A DNA stretch of 64,000 bases from Celerinatantimonas sp046054195 (GTDB taxonomy: Bacteria > Pseudomonadota > Gammaproteobacteria > Enterobacterales > Celerinatantimonadaceae): assembly GCF_046054195.1 (NCBI RefSeq), contig NZ_JBEQCS010000006.1:1-64000 (forward strand), read 5' to 3'. Below, one piece after another: positions 5,691 to 15,287 of the stretch (the stretch's first letter is position 1; each line of letters starts with the position of its first letter). A program made the translations under genes and the position numbers. Under the pieces are notes generated by a model, which made no database searches, was not told where the DNA came from, and saw nothing but the letters and a program-made list of their open reading frames with translations.

Positions 5691-7427
5691 ATGGATGAAT
5701 TAGACAAAACACTCGACAAATTTTTAGACCCAAAAAGTGAGATTCAAGTCCTCGCTCTCAAAGGTGATTGGGGAATAGGCAAAACCTATTTTTGGGAACA
5801 TTTCATCAACGATAAAATTGAAAACAATAAATTAAAATTTAAAGCATATAGCTACATTTCTCTCTTTGGTAAAAACACTCTTGAACAGCTTAAATCTGAT
5901 ATTTTTTATGAAAACATTTATCTTAAAAAAGAAAATATCCAAGAAGATGAAAAAAGTATCGATAGGCTAAATAATGCCTTAAAAAGGATAAAGAATGTTT
6001 CTTCCAAAAATAAATTTTTCAAGTGGTTACCAAACACTTTCCGCTCTATTTCTATAAAAATTCCTTTTATTGATGGTTCTGATTATGTCAAACAAAAAAT
6101 AGAGTATAGTCTAGTTAACAACTACTTAATCTGTATTGATGATATTGAAAGGAAAGGCAATTTATCATTAAAAGAAATTTTAGGGTTAATCGATGAACTT
6201 CGAACTAAGAAACAGTGTAAAATCATACTTATTTTTAACGAAGATACTTTTGATGATAATGACAAAAAAGATTTAAAAGCATACCGTGAGAAAATAATTG
6301 ACCATGAATTAAAGTATTCACCAACAATCGCTGATAATTTAATTATTATATTTAACCAAGAATATGATAACATTTTAGAAATAGAGAAAATATTAAAAAT
6401 ACTAGATTGCAACAATATTAGGTTATTTAAAAATATAAAAAATTGTTATGACGAATTTAAGAATATAGAAAAAAACATTCCAGAGAGCAATTTAACAAAG
6501 TTTATTTTACCCCAGATAACCTTTCTTTTTTGGATGGAATATATATGTACAGAAAAGTCAAAATATACTTTTTTAAAGGAAAAATACAAAAATGGGCCTT
6601 TTGATTTAACGTTAATAGGGGAAGAACCAAGAGAAAAAAGTCAAGATGAAAGCTGGGCAGATGAAATATTAAACAATCTAAATCTTCAATATTCTCCTTT
6701 TGATGAACATATAGACTTTTATCTTAAAAATGGTTTTTTTGAATACAAAAAAACTTATAATGCTATTGTTGATAATGCAAATGCAGAACTAATTAAAAAT
6801 ATCAATTTTCTAATAGTTTCTCTACAAAAAAAATACTATGACGACTTTAATTGTAATGAACATTATTTTCACACAGAAATAAAAAAATTATTAGACACAA
6901 ACATTAAGAATATAAATATATTATACCTTTCTTCTTTGTTTGATCTAATAAATCAAACAGGAATATCAATAAATAAAATTTTTTATATAGAAAAATACAA
7001 AGAAGAACACCCCCAATTAAAGATGTCAGAATCCGACAAAGCTTTTTTCAACATGAGGATAAAAAATAAAGATATCCGTAGGCTATTTCAACATTATTTA
7101 AACAATAAATATAAGTTTAACATCTATATAGCAATTTCCAACTTAGAACAAAATATGGCTGATGATTGGGAACTAAAAGATTTATCTACAGTAAGTACCG
7201 ATATTCTTATTGGTTGGATTAAAAATGAACAGAACAACGTGAATAGAAAAATATCAAAAGGGCTATTAAAATATAGGAGTTTTAAAAACAAAGACTCTAT
7301 TCCTAATATATTACTCTATCAGAAAATCGAAGAAAACACGATTGCAGCCTTAAAACAGATTGCCAGCGAAAGTGACTTCAACCGTCGCCGAATTAAAGAG
7401 TTCTTCGATGTTGAACCGGATGACTAA
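5691..7427 (+). CDS. KAP-type P-loop NTPase (candidate phage-defence protein)
   Basis: A 578-aa protein with Walker A GDWGIGKT (residues 25-32) and Walker B YLICIDDIERKG (about 144-155), plus a sensor-like strand IILIFNEDTF. This is the layout of KAP/STAND-related P-loop NTPases found in defence islands. No membrane helices are apparent; the long C-terminal region is helical and unassigned. It is very AT-rich against the adjacent portal gene. It overlaps the 3' end of the convergent portal gene Q by 4 nt, so the insertion abuts the phage backbone exactly, in the region where P2 keeps old. An anti-phage ATPase is inferred from the family. Confidence 0.65.
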   Translation: MDELDKTLDKFLDPKSEIQVLALKGDWGIGKTYFWEHFINDKIENNKLKFKAYSYISLFGKNTLEQLKSDIFYENIYLKKENIQEDEKSIDRLNNALKRIKNVSSKNKFFKWLPNTFRSISIKIPFIDGSDYVKQKIEYSLVNNYLICIDDIERKGNLSLKEILGLIDELRTKKQCKIILIFNEDTFDDNDKKDLKAYREKIIDHELKYSPTIADNLIIIFNQEYDNILEIEKILKILDCNNIRLFKNIKNCYDEFKNIEKNIPESNLTKFILPQITFLFWMEYICTEKSKYTFLKEKYKNGPFDLTLIGEEPREKSQDESWADEILNNLNLQYSPFDEHIDFYLKNGFFEYKKTYNAIVDNANAELIKNINFLIVSLQKKYYDDFNCNEHYFHTEIKKLLDTNIKNINILYLSSLFDLINQTGISINKIFYIEKYKEEHPQLKMSESDKAFFNMRIKNKDIRRLFQHYLNNKYKFNIYIAISNLEQNMADDWELKDLSTVSTDILIGWIKNEQNNVNRKISKGLLKYRSFKNKDSIPNILLYQKIEENTIAALKQIASESDFNRRRIKEFFDVEPDD

Positions 7428-8377
7428 CCCCACCTAACAACTTCTTCCCCCACCCACTCGTTAACCACACTTAAACGGGCTTGCAGTGGGGCGAGTTCGT
7501 TGTCGGCCCAGACTTGTGCGGCTTCTTGCAGCGAGCCAAAGCCGGCGGCGTTTTGTGGGATGATGCCCATCAATTGTGGTGGGATGCGCAGTGCAGCCAG
7601 TAGGTCGTCGCGGCTGATGTTTTTAATGCTGGCAAAGTCATCTTTGGTGGCCACTTCACTAATGGGGATCAACTGAATCCCGTCCTTTTTGCCGTTCGGT
7701 GCGTACATAAACACATTTCGAAAATTACCCGGGCCTTTGTTCTGCTTCATCTTCTCGCGCAGGTTGGCAATGTCTTGCTCATTTTGCGCCGCATCGGTCA
7801 TATACAAAATAAAGCCGGCATGGCTGCCGTTCTGGTAATACTTACGGCGAAACAACGTTGCCGCCTCATTAAGCAATGCCGATTGAATCGCACTTAACCA
7901 CTCGGGCAAACCGTAGATCTCCTGATTCACATCGGCCTCACGTATCTGGCAAACGCTGCCTTTGGCAAACTTATGCGCCTGATGAAACGATTCCACCTGA
8001 TAATACACATCCTTCTCTATGCCAACCCGCATGTAACGCGCCAGCATCGGTTTTAACTCAATGGTTCTATCTAAGCGATTGGTACGCCGCTCCAAATAGG
8101 CATTGCCAAAGCACAACCAATCCATGGCGAACTGCTCAAACGCAACGCGGCTTAAGAGTTTATGCGGCACAAATGCGCGGCTTAACATATTGCGCTTAAA
8201 GTTCAGGCCACTTTGCAAATACACACTGGCGCGCGTGCATTTTGCCAGCCCGCCCAGCGACAGCGGTGGCTCGTACCATTTGCCGTTCTGCCAGCATTCC
8301 ATATAATCCAGCAAATCCCGATGCGACAGCACCGGCTCTGGGTCCCCAAAGGTAAACATCTCAACGCTATCGCTCAT
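7424..8377 (-). CDS. Q: Portal protein (P2 gpQ-like)
   Basis: A 317-aa portal subunit of the P2/PBSX type: FTFGDPEPVLSHRDLLDY at the N-terminus, AYLERRTNRLDR, IYGLPEWLSAIQSALL, and the C-terminal DDLLAALRIPPQLMGI and NNELAPLQ-like motif (DNELAPLQARL). Twelve copies form the ring through which DNA enters the capsid. It is slightly shorter than P2 gpQ. The start overlaps the terminase stop (TAATG on the minus strand), so P and Q form one leftward operon, divergent from O. Confidence 0.95.
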   Translation of the reverse strand: MSDSVEMFTFGDPEPVLSHRDLLDYMECWQNGKWYEPPLSLGGLAKCTRASVYLQSGLNFKRNMLSRAFVPHKLLSRVAFEQFAMDWLCFGNAYLERRTNRLDRTIELKPMLARYMRVGIEKDVYYQVESFHQAHKFAKGSVCQIREADVNQEIYGLPEWLSAIQSALLNEAATLFRRKYYQNGSHAGFILYMTDAAQNEQDIANLREKMKQNKGPGNFRNVFMYAPNGKKDGIQLIPISEVATKDDFASIKNISRDDLLAALRIPPQLMGIIPQNAAGFGSLQEAAQVWADNELAPLQARLSVVNEWVGEEVVRWG

Positions 8378-10131
8378 TAGAACATCTCCATAAAGCCGCT
8401 ATTGGTTTCGGTTCGCCCTTCCAGCGGCTCATTTTGCAGGGCATGAAACAAGCCCCAGGCTAAATCGGCGTGGCCGGTTTCATCACTGCGCCCGGCGGTG
8501 TAGGTAAATTGGCGGCCCGAAGCCGTCACCGTTTTGCGAATGGCCATTAAACTTTGTGATAAATCCGTCCAACCCGCATCGTATTCCAGCCGCGCATTTT
8601 TAATCACATCATAGGCTTTGAGCACCAAGGCGGTTTTCACCTGCGGGCTGTAACTAAACGTGGTGAGTGCGGGGAAAAACTGCTTCACCAACTGCGCCAC
8701 ACCAGCGCCCATACCTGTGCCATCCAAGCCAATATAAGTGACAAAATAGCGCTGGGTAACTTGCTCAATGGCGCGCGCCTGAGCGGCAAAATCCATCCCT
8801 TTAAACTGCACCCGCTCAATCACCCGAAACTTACCGCCTGCCACTTGCGGCGGTGCCACCACTACCATGCCTGCCGAGTCGCCACTTTCAGCCGGGTCAT
8901 ACCCCACCCAAACAGGGCGATCGGCCAATGGCCGCAGCGCAAACGGTTTGTAATCCGTCCACTGCTCCCAAGAATCCACCATGCACGGCTGCAACATCGC
9001 CAGCGGGAAGATGCTCGCGCCATCATCCACAAACTCACACATCAGCAAGTTGGCGAACTGCTCCGCGTTGTACTCAAAGCGCAGCTCATCGATATCAAAC
9101 AGGTCACACCCACGCTGCTGCGCATCTAAAATGGTGACAATCTGCCGCCAGATCTTATCCTCACACAACCGCCCTTGCGCCAACGCTTGATGCGCCACAT
9201 CCAACTGAATTTGCTGCGCTTTAGGCCGCCCACGGTTCACCCGCTCGCCTGTCCACCACTTATAGGCCGGATGCGCCATGCTCGATGGGGTTGAAAAATA
9301 CGTTTTGCGCCACTTCTTATGCAGCGCCATACCCGAGGCCACCTTATTGAGCTCTTCAAAACTCTGCGTCCAGAAAAACTCATCAAAATAAAAATTGCCG
9401 CTGCGCCCTTGAGCCGTGCGAAAGTTCGTGCCTAAAAAATGCAGTTCTGCATTGTTATGGCCCAGCACAATCGGATCACCGGTGAGCGGCTTGCCCGTCA
9501 CCTCATTCACAAACGCCTGCATATAACTTTTAAACTGATGGGCTTGCGCCTTCGAAGCGGATAGAAAAATCTGATTGCGCCCCGTTATCAGCGCATCCAT
9601 CAGCGCCTCACGGGCAAAATAAAAGGTCGCGCCAATTTGGCGACTCTTTAAAATCATCCGCGTTCGCTGGTTGCCCGCACGATACCAATCTTTTTGGTAA
9701 TCAAAACATTGCTCTAAAAATGCCGCCTGCAGCTGCTCAATCTCATCCTCAGTAAAACTATTGCGTTTAGCCGGCTCTTTGGCTTTGGCATTGCGGTTGG
9801 CGACTTTGGGGTTTAAATCGGCCTCATTGCCACCGTGTTGATACCGGCTAATACGAGCTTGGCGCTCTAACTGGCGGTGCAGAAGGTCAATCTCTTTGTA
9901 ATCACCGCCAGTTTTGGCATCTTTTAAAATCAGCTGCATTAAGCGCACTTCCAGCGCCCCACCTACGCGCTCAGCTGCATCGGCGTTATCCCATTGGTCG
10001 CGGCTTTTCCACGAGCGCACCGTCTTGGCATTCTCGGCTAAGTAATCTGCTATCTGAGCCAGCGGCCAGCCCTGCCAATACAAAAAGCGAGCCGCGCGGC
10101 GATGGTCTTGCATTAATGGCGTTTCATTCAT
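8377..10131 (-). CDS. P: Terminase large subunit, ATPase/nuclease (P2 gpP-like)
   Basis: 584 aa, close to P2 gpP. An N-terminal helix-turn-helix-like region (ARFLYWQGWPLAQIADYL) is followed by the packaging ATPase (KSRQIGATFYFAREAL; FFWTQSFEELN) and a C-terminal nuclease domain starting around WVGYDPAESGDSAG and reaching ARLEYDAGWTDL and TGHADLAWGLFHAL. It packages DNA from cos together with gpM. The start lies back-to-back with the first codons of O, giving a compact divergent junction. Confidence 0.95.
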   Translation of the reverse strand: MNETPLMQDHRRAARFLYWQGWPLAQIADYLAENAKTVRSWKSRDQWDNADAAERVGGALEVRLMQLILKDAKTGGDYKEIDLLHRQLERQARISRYQHGGNEADLNPKVANRNAKAKEPAKRNSFTEDEIEQLQAAFLEQCFDYQKDWYRAGNQRTRMILKSRQIGATFYFAREALMDALITGRNQIFLSASKAQAHQFKSYMQAFVNEVTGKPLTGDPIVLGHNNAELHFLGTNFRTAQGRSGNFYFDEFFWTQSFEELNKVASGMALHKKWRKTYFSTPSSMAHPAYKWWTGERVNRGRPKAQQIQLDVAHQALAQGRLCEDKIWRQIVTILDAQQRGCDLFDIDELRFEYNAEQFANLLMCEFVDDGASIFPLAMLQPCMVDSWEQWTDYKPFALRPLADRPVWVGYDPAESGDSAGMVVVAPPQVAGGKFRVIERVQFKGMDFAAQARAIEQVTQRYFVTYIGLDGTGMGAGVAQLVKQFFPALTTFSYSPQVKTALVLKAYDVIKNARLEYDAGWTDLSQSLMAIRKTVTASGRQFTYTAGRSDETGHADLAWGLFHALQNEPLEGRTETNSGFMEMF

Positions 10132-10267
10132 GCGCCCATATTGGCCAGAGTCCCACCTTGCCCCTACGGCTGCCCAGTGTATGCCGATGGGCTACAACAG
10201 CCCCTCGTTGCCGCAAATGGCTGCAGTTTCGACCATGAGCACAACTGTCAGCAAACTGAGACACACC

Positions 10268-11086
10268 ATGAAGAAAACCCGCTCAAAATGGTTTCGCGTT
10301 GCGGTTGAAGGCGCCACTACCGATGGCCGCACAATCGAGCGCGACTGGATCACCCAAATGGCGCAAAGCTACAACCCACAAACCTACGGCGCTCGCGTTT
10401 GGCTTGAACATATTCGCGGCATTTTGCCGGAGTCACCCTTTCGTGCATATGGTGATGTCAGTGCCGTTAAAGCTGACACCGTCACCATCAATGGCGAAGA
10501 AAAGCTCGCCCTGTTCGCCCAAATCGAACCCACGGGCGATCTCATTAACATGGTCAAAGGGCGACAAAAAATTTACACCAGCATGGAAGTGCAGCCGAAC
10601 TTTGCCAAAACCGCCAGCGCCTACTTAACTGGCCTTGCAGTGACCGATTCACCAGCAAGCCTTGGCACCGAGATGCTCGCATTTGCCCAGCAAAACCCAC
10701 AAGCCAGCCCGCTTAAAGATCGCAAATCAGCGCCCGATGCCCTGTTTAGTGAAGCAGCCGAAACCGAGCTTGAATTTGAAGAGTTTGAAGACGAAGGCGG
10801 CAAGTTCACCCACCTTACCGACAAACTCAAAGCGCTGTTTAACCGCCAACAGCAACAAGGCCACCACGACGACGAACTGGCCACCGCCATTAGTGAGTTA
10901 GTCGAGTTCGCCCAGGGCCAATACCAACAGAGCGAGCAACACACCCAGGCATTAACCGAGCTTAAAGCGGCCCATCAGCAACTTGAGCGCGACTTTAACG
11001 CCCTAAAAACCGAACTTGAGCAAACGCCCAACCATCCAGAACGGCCCGCCATCACAGGTGGCAACCAACAGCTGGCCCAATTTTAA
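10268..11086 (+). CDS. O: Capsid scaffold/maturation protease (P2 gpO-like)
   Basis: A 272-aa serine protease and scaffold. A catalytic triad as in gpO can be seen: Asp in IERDW, His in WLEHIRG and Ser in TDSPASLG. A Gln/Glu-rich coiled-coil scaffold follows (about residues 165-260). The ATG at 10268 (MKKTRSKWFRV) matches the family start; the longer open frame upstream overlaps the divergent terminase start and lacks family features. It directs assembly of the capsid protein that follows and then cleaves it and itself. Confidence 0.92.
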   Translation: MKKTRSKWFRVAVEGATTDGRTIERDWITQMAQSYNPQTYGARVWLEHIRGILPESPFRAYGDVSAVKADTVTINGEEKLALFAQIEPTGDLINMVKGRQKIYTSMEVQPNFAKTASAYLTGLAVTDSPASLGTEMLAFAQQNPQASPLKDRKSAPDALFSEAAETELEFEEFEDEGGKFTHLTDKLKALFNRQQQQGHHDDELATAISELVEFAQGQYQQSEQHTQALTELKAAHQQLERDFNALKTELEQTPNHPERPAITGGNQQLAQF

Positions 11087-11097
11087 AAGGAGCACTC

Positions 11098-12156
11098 ATG
11101 CGCACCGACACTCGCAATAAGTTCAACCAATACCTCGCGCAGCAGGCCAAGCTCAACCAGATCAGCAGCGCGAGCGAAAAATTCAACGTCGAGCCAACCA
11201 TTCAGCAACGGCTCGAAACCGCCATGCAAGAGTCATCCGCCTTTTTAGGGCGCATCAACATGCTTGGCGTGACCGAACAATCCGGCGAATCGGTGATGCT
11301 CGGTGTTGGCAGCACCATTGCCAGCCGCACCGACACCACCAAAACCCGCAGAAACACCCGCGATGTTGCCGCTCTGTCGAGCGATGACTACACCTGTAAA
11401 AAAACTGACTACGACACCCACGTCACCTACGCGCTGCTCGATGCCTGGGCCAAATTCCCCGACTTTCAAGCGCGCCTATCCAACGCCATTATTCAGCGAC
11501 AGGCGTTAGACCGCATCATGGTTGGCTGGCACGGCACCCAAGCGGCCGCCGATACCGACCGCGACCAATACCCACTGCTTGAAGACGTCAACATCGGTTG
11601 GTTGCAAAAATATCGCAACAAAGCCACCGATCGCGTTCTTGATAGTGGCGACAAAAAAGAAGGCTCCATCTTGCTGGGCGATGGTGGCGATTACGCCAAT
11701 CTCGACGCGCTGGTTTACGATGCCATTCAAATGCTCGACCCGTGGTATCGCAAATCACCGGATCTCGTTGCGATCATCGACCGCAACCTCATCCACAGCA
11801 AAATGCTCGCAGCCATTGAGCGCGGCGCGGCCAGTAACCGCGAAGAACTTGCCGCCGATGAAATCATCACCCGCACCCACATTGGCGGCCTGCCTTATGT
11901 GGATGTGCCCCACTTCCCAGATGGTGTGGTGATGGTCACCAGCCTTAAAAACCTCTCCATCTACTGGCAAGAAGGCGCACGCCGCCGCCTCATTCGTGAA
12001 GAGCCAGAGTGGGACCGCATCGCCACTTACGAATCATCCAACGATGCCTACGTGATTGAAGACTTTGGCCTCGGCGCCGTGGTTGAAAACATTCAGCGCA
12101 CCGACCAAATCGACGACAACGGCGAAACCACCACCGACGCAGAACAGGATGCCTAA
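11098..12156 (+). CDS. N: Major capsid protein (P2 gpN-like)
   Basis: 352 aa, near P2 gpN length. Motifs include FNVEPTIQQRLETAMQ, FLGRINMLGVTEQSGE (the gpO cleavage zone lies upstream), TRRNTRDVAALSSDDY, LDAWAKFPDF and GGLPYVDVPHFPDG. It has a strong ribosome-binding site (AAAGGAGC). It forms the icosahedral shell after processing by gpO. Confidence 0.96.
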   Translation: MRTDTRNKFNQYLAQQAKLNQISSASEKFNVEPTIQQRLETAMQESSAFLGRINMLGVTEQSGESVMLGVGSTIASRTDTTKTRRNTRDVAALSSDDYTCKKTDYDTHVTYALLDAWAKFPDFQARLSNAIIQRQALDRIMVGWHGTQAAADTDRDQYPLLEDVNIGWLQKYRNKATDRVLDSGDKKEGSILLGDGGDYANLDALVYDAIQMLDPWYRKSPDLVAIIDRNLIHSKMLAAIERGAASNREELAADEIITRTHIGGLPYVDVPHFPDGVVMVTSLKNLSIYWQEGARRRLIREEPEWDRIATYESSNDAYVIEDFGLGAVVENIQRTDQIDDNGETTTDAEQDA

Positions 12157-12158
12157 CC

Positions 12159-12845
12159 ATGCTCTCACTGGCACAGCGCCATCAACGGCGACAACAAGCC
12201 GCTAAAGCTGCCAACACCAACGCCCCGCAGATGGCCGGGGCCACCGCATACGAGCTGCAACTGATGCAGCTCAAACAAGATCAACTGCGCTTAAAACAAA
12301 TTCAATCAAGCCAGGGCAAAGCCAAACTCAAAACCAAACTGCTGCCCGCTTACACCCCTTATATTGACGGTGTGCTGCAAAGCGGCACTGGCGCGCAAGA
12401 TGACATCGTCACCACCATCATGCTCTGGCAGATGGATGCCGCCAACTACGCCAGAGCCCTGCAAATTGGGGCATATGTGCTCAAATTTAACCTCAAAATG
12501 CCAGACCGCTTCGCCCGTACCAGCGCCTGTGTGATTGCCGAAGAGCTCAGCGATGCCGCCCTTGCCAAGCTCAAACAAAACGAGCCATTTGAGCGCGCAC
12601 TGCTTGAGCAAACCCAAACGCTAACCAACGGCCACGATATGCCCGATGAAGTGCGTGCCAAAGTGCATTTAGCACTCGGCAAACAATGGCTATTCGAGGC
12701 CACAACCGATGAACAAAACCCCGACAACACCCAGCTTGAGCACGCCCAAAGCGAGCTAAAAGCAGCCATTGATTTACACAACCGCTGCGGCGGCAAAAAG
12801 GATTTAGAACGTGTCGAGCGTTTACTTAAACGCACGGCCGACTAA
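12159..12845 (+). CDS. M: Terminase small subunit (P2 gpM-like)
   Basis: 228 aa. The N-terminal Gln/Lys-rich stretch is followed by LLPAYTPYIDGVLQSGTGAQDDIVTTIMLWQ-type residues typical of gpM, and a C-terminal helical part (LKAAIDLHNRCGGKKDLERVER). It recognises cos DNA and partners gpP. It starts 2 nt after the N stop. The 108 nt between M and L hold no gene and no clear signal. Confidence 0.93.
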   Translation: MLSLAQRHQRRQQAAKAANTNAPQMAGATAYELQLMQLKQDQLRLKQIQSSQGKAKLKTKLLPAYTPYIDGVLQSGTGAQDDIVTTIMLWQMDAANYARALQIGAYVLKFNLKMPDRFARTSACVIAEELSDAALAKLKQNEPFERALLEQTQTLTNGHDMPDEVRAKVHLALGKQWLFEATTDEQNPDNTQLEHAQSELKAAIDLHNRCGGKKDLERVERLLKRTAD

Positions 12846-12952
12846 CCCGAGCGACCCACGCACCCCGGCGGCCCAAGTGGCCCGACTGGCGCGCCAACGG
12901 CCAACCAATCGCGCCCACTTGGTCACCGCCGAACTTGCGTTAAGGAGAGTCC

Positions 12953-13417
12953 ATGACTCTAATAGCCAACGGTGACATTCCGCCAACTGGCATCACCATC
13001 ACCAACGATGGCTTTTTTCCAGACATCAACACCAACCGCGTGCGCGACACCATGCGCTTAGATAGCGCCATTAGCGATGCGCGCCTGGAACAAGCCACCA
13101 TGGGTGCCATGTTCAGCGTGAATATGGAGCTCAAAAGCTACGCGCTCGAGCAGCAAAGCAACGGCTACAGCAACTTAAACGCCGTGCCAGATGTCAACAT
13201 TGGCGGCACCTCGCGCCCTGTGTGGCTGTATCAGCGCGCCGTGTTTAGCACCGCCGCCGCCGAGCTTACCGAGCACTACCGCAGTTACGACTCAAGCGGC
13301 GATGGCCTCGACACCGCCGAACTGCTCAGCTACAGCATTGACGAATACCGCCGCGATGCCCGCTGGGCGATTCGCGATCTGCTCGGCCAATCTCGCTCAA
13401 CGGTGGATTTACTATGA
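12953..13417 (+). CDS. L: Head completion protein (P2 gpL-like)
   Basis: 154 aa with the gpL pattern: NDGFFPDINTNRVRDTMRLD, then VWLYQRAVFSTAAAEL and the DEYRRDARWAIRDLLG C-terminus. It stabilises filled heads at the head-tail connector. It has a good Shine-Dalgarno sequence (AAGGAGAG). The stop overlaps the X start. Confidence 0.93.
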   Translation: MTLIANGDIPPTGITITNDGFFPDINTNRVRDTMRLDSAISDARLEQATMGAMFSVNMELKSYALEQQSNGYSNLNAVPDVNIGGTSRPVWLYQRAVFSTAAAELTEHYRSYDSSGDGLDTAELLSYSIDEYRRDARWAIRDLLGQSRSTVDLL

Positions 13418-13620
13418 CCACCATTCGCACCCAACAAGGTGACAGCGTCGATAGCCTGTGCTGGCGCTACTATGGCCGCACCACCGCCGTCACCGAAGCA
13501 GTTTTAAACGCTAACCCCGGCTTGGCAGATTACGGCCCCACACTGCCCGCCGGACTCAACCTGACCTTGCCCGAGCGGGTCTCGCAGCCCACCACCGCAC
13601 AGGTACAACTATGGGAATAA
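13414..13620 (+). CDS. X: Tail protein X (P2 gpX-like)
   Basis: 68 aa with a LysM-like fold: QQGDSVDSLCWRYYG, LNANPGLADYGPTLPAG and LTLPERV. It is a tail-terminus or baseplate accessory needed for tail assembly. It overlaps L by 4 nt and the holin by 10 nt. Confidence 0.92.
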   Translation: MTTIRTQQGDSVDSLCWRYYGRTTAVTEAVLNANPGLADYGPTLPAGLNLTLPERVSQPTTAQVQLWE

Positions 13621-13949
13621 ATCACCAGATGAATATGCCTGACAACCCCGACAAATGGGCGTGGCTTGCCACGTTTGTGCACGACAACTGGCCCTCGCTT
13701 TACGCTGGCGGGCTGGCGTTTTTAATTGCCTTTATGCGCATTGGCTACAACGGCGGCAAGCTGCGCCAGTACGCCTTTGAAGCGCCGCTGTGCGGTTTGT
13801 TAGGCATTGCCAGCTCCTACGGTTTAACCAGTGTTGGCCTCTCGGCAGCCGCCGCTGGCGGTGTCGCCTCATTAGTTGGGTTATTTGGCATCGAAACCTG
13901 CCGCACGCTGGCACTGAGCTTTATCAAAAACAAACTAGGGAGTGATTAA
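13611..13949 (+). CDS. Holin
   Basis: 112 aa at most; alternative starts at 13629 and 13635 lie closer to the typical MPDNPDKWAWL beginning. Three hydrophobic segments are visible (LYAGGLAFLIAFMRI; CGLLGIASSYGL; AAAGGVASLVGLFGI) with a charged N-terminus. It makes the inner-membrane lesion that times lysis and releases the muramidase encoded next. Confidence 0.85.
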   Translation: MGINHQMNMPDNPDKWAWLATFVHDNWPSLYAGGLAFLIAFMRIGYNGGKLRQYAFEAPLCGLLGIASSYGLTSVGLSAAAAGGVASLVGLFGIETCRTLALSFIKNKLGSD

Positions 13950-14747
13950 ATGAAACAAGGCGATCGCGGCGCCAATGTGCGCCATCTGCAGCAATTGCTT
14001 AAAAAAGCCGGCTACGCCATTGAAGCTGATGGCGATTATGGCCCCGCCACCGAAAAAGCTGTGCAGGCCTTTCAAAAAAGCACGCAGCTGGTGCCCGATG
14101 GCTGCGCAGGCGCGAAAACACTGGCCGCCTTAAGCGGCAAACCCACCGACAAATACCTAAAAATGCCGATGTTAAAACAAGGCGCGCGCCAGCTCGATGT
14201 CCCACTGGCGGCAATACTCGCCGTGAACGAGGTCGAATCACGCGGCTGCGGTTTTGATGAGCAGTTTCGCCCGGTGATCTTATTTGAGCGGCACATCATG
14301 TATCGGCGCTTACAAGCCAAAGGGCTGCGCCAACAACAAATTGATGCCATTGCCAAAGCGCACCCCAATCTGGTGAACGCCAGTGCCGGTGGTTACGAAG
14401 GCGGTGCGGCAGAATGGCAACGCCTGAACGATGCCAAAGCCATTGATGAAGACTGCGCCATTGAAGCGGCCAGCTGGGGCTTGTTTCAAATTATGGGCAT
14501 GCACTGGCAACGGCTTGGTTATGCCAGCGCCAAAGATTGGCAAAACCAAATGCAAGCCAGCGAAAGCGCCCAGTTTATCGCCTTTACCCGTTTTATTAAG
14601 GCCAGCCACCCACTGCTAAGCGCCCTGCGCAGCCAACATTGGGCCGACTTTGCCAGCGGTTATAACGGCCCCAACTACCAGCGCAACGCCTACGATGCCA
14701 AACTGGCGCGCGCTTACACCCACTACCTCACACGGGTGAGCGGATGA
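13950..14747 (+). CDS. Endolysin: peptidoglycan-binding domain plus N-acetylmuramidase
   Basis: 265 aa. Residues 1-60 are a PG_binding_1 domain (GDRGANVRHLQQLL, DGDYGPATEKAVQAFQ). Residues 75-262 are an N-acetylmuramidase domain (DUF3380 type) with NEVESRG as the likely catalytic Glu and VILFERHIMY, ASWGLFQIMG and FASGYNGPNY. No signal peptide is apparent, so export depends on the holin. The stop overlaps the Rz start. Confidence 0.93.
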   Translation: MKQGDRGANVRHLQQLLKKAGYAIEADGDYGPATEKAVQAFQKSTQLVPDGCAGAKTLAALSGKPTDKYLKMPMLKQGARQLDVPLAAILAVNEVESRGCGFDEQFRPVILFERHIMYRRLQAKGLRQQQIDAIAKAHPNLVNASAGGYEGGAAEWQRLNDAKAIDEDCAIEAASWGLFQIMGMHWQRLGYASAKDWQNQMQASESAQFIAFTRFIKASHPLLSALRSQHWADFASGYNGPNYQRNAYDAKLARAYTHYLTRVSG

Positions 14748-15085
14748 ATAAATACCTCATTGGCGGCCTGCTCTTGGCCGCCGTGGCACTCTCGCTTCAA
14801 CAGTGGCGCATTAGCGTGGCCAAGAGCAAAGCCGACCATTACCAGCAGCGCGCCGAAACCTTAAATGCCAATTACAATCAGGCGCAGCAGGTTATTAGCA
14901 CCTTAAATGGCGAACTGGCCGAGCAGCGCCAGGCACAAAGTGCGCTCAGCACCCAACTGGCCCACTTGCAACAAACCGCCCAAGCCAAACAAACCCAACT
15001 CACCAAGGCCATCAATCATGACAGCACGCTTAACCAATGGGCTAGCCAGCCTTTGCCTGCTGGCGCTGTGCAGTTGCTCCAGTGA
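14744..15085 (+). CDS. Inner-membrane spanin (Rz/LysB-like)
   Basis: 113 aa: one N-terminal membrane helix (YLIGGLLLAAVALSL), then a long Gln/Ala-rich coiled coil. Together with the lipoprotein embedded in its 3' end it fuses inner and outer membranes at the last step of lysis. Confidence 0.9.
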   Translation: MNKYLIGGLLLAAVALSLQQWRISVAKSKADHYQQRAETLNANYNQAQQVISTLNGELAEQRQAQSALSTQLAHLQQTAQAKQTQLTKAINHDSTLNQWASQPLPAGAVQLLQ

Positions 15086-15287
15086 GCAGCCCATCTGCCC
15101 GGCACCGGTTGTGGTGGTGCATCATGCGCCCAGCATCAGCGCGTGTTCTAAAAGCAGCGTAACCATCACCACCAATGGCGAACTGCTGCAAGCCTACCTC
15201 ACAAGCCAAGGGGAGCTCAGCCAATGTGCTGCCAAAGTGGATGCGGTGATTCAATCGCAACAGGAAACCAATGCAAAAACTCACTGA
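15018..15287 (+). CDS. Outer-membrane spanin lipoprotein (Rz1/LysC-like), overlapping Rz
   Basis: 89 aa, starting inside Rz in another frame (ATG at 15018). A signal peptide with lipobox LLALC (Cys around residue 17) is followed by a Pro-containing periplasmic region. The overlapping architecture is the classic Rz/Rz1 arrangement. It ends 17 nt inside R. Confidence 0.88.
   Translation: MTARLTNGLASLCLLALCSCSSEQPICPAPVVVVHHAPSISACSKSSVTITTNGELLQAYLTSQGELSQCAAKVDAVIQSQQETNAKTH

Noticed and set aside
10130..10267. Longer start for the capsid protease O
   Set aside because: The extra 46 residues overlap the divergent terminase start and show no family features; MKKTRSKW at 10268 fits gpO.
12446..12835. 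Minus-strand open frame across gene M
   Set aside because: Antisense shadow with Ser/Arg/Cys-rich content; M is clearly coding on the other strand.
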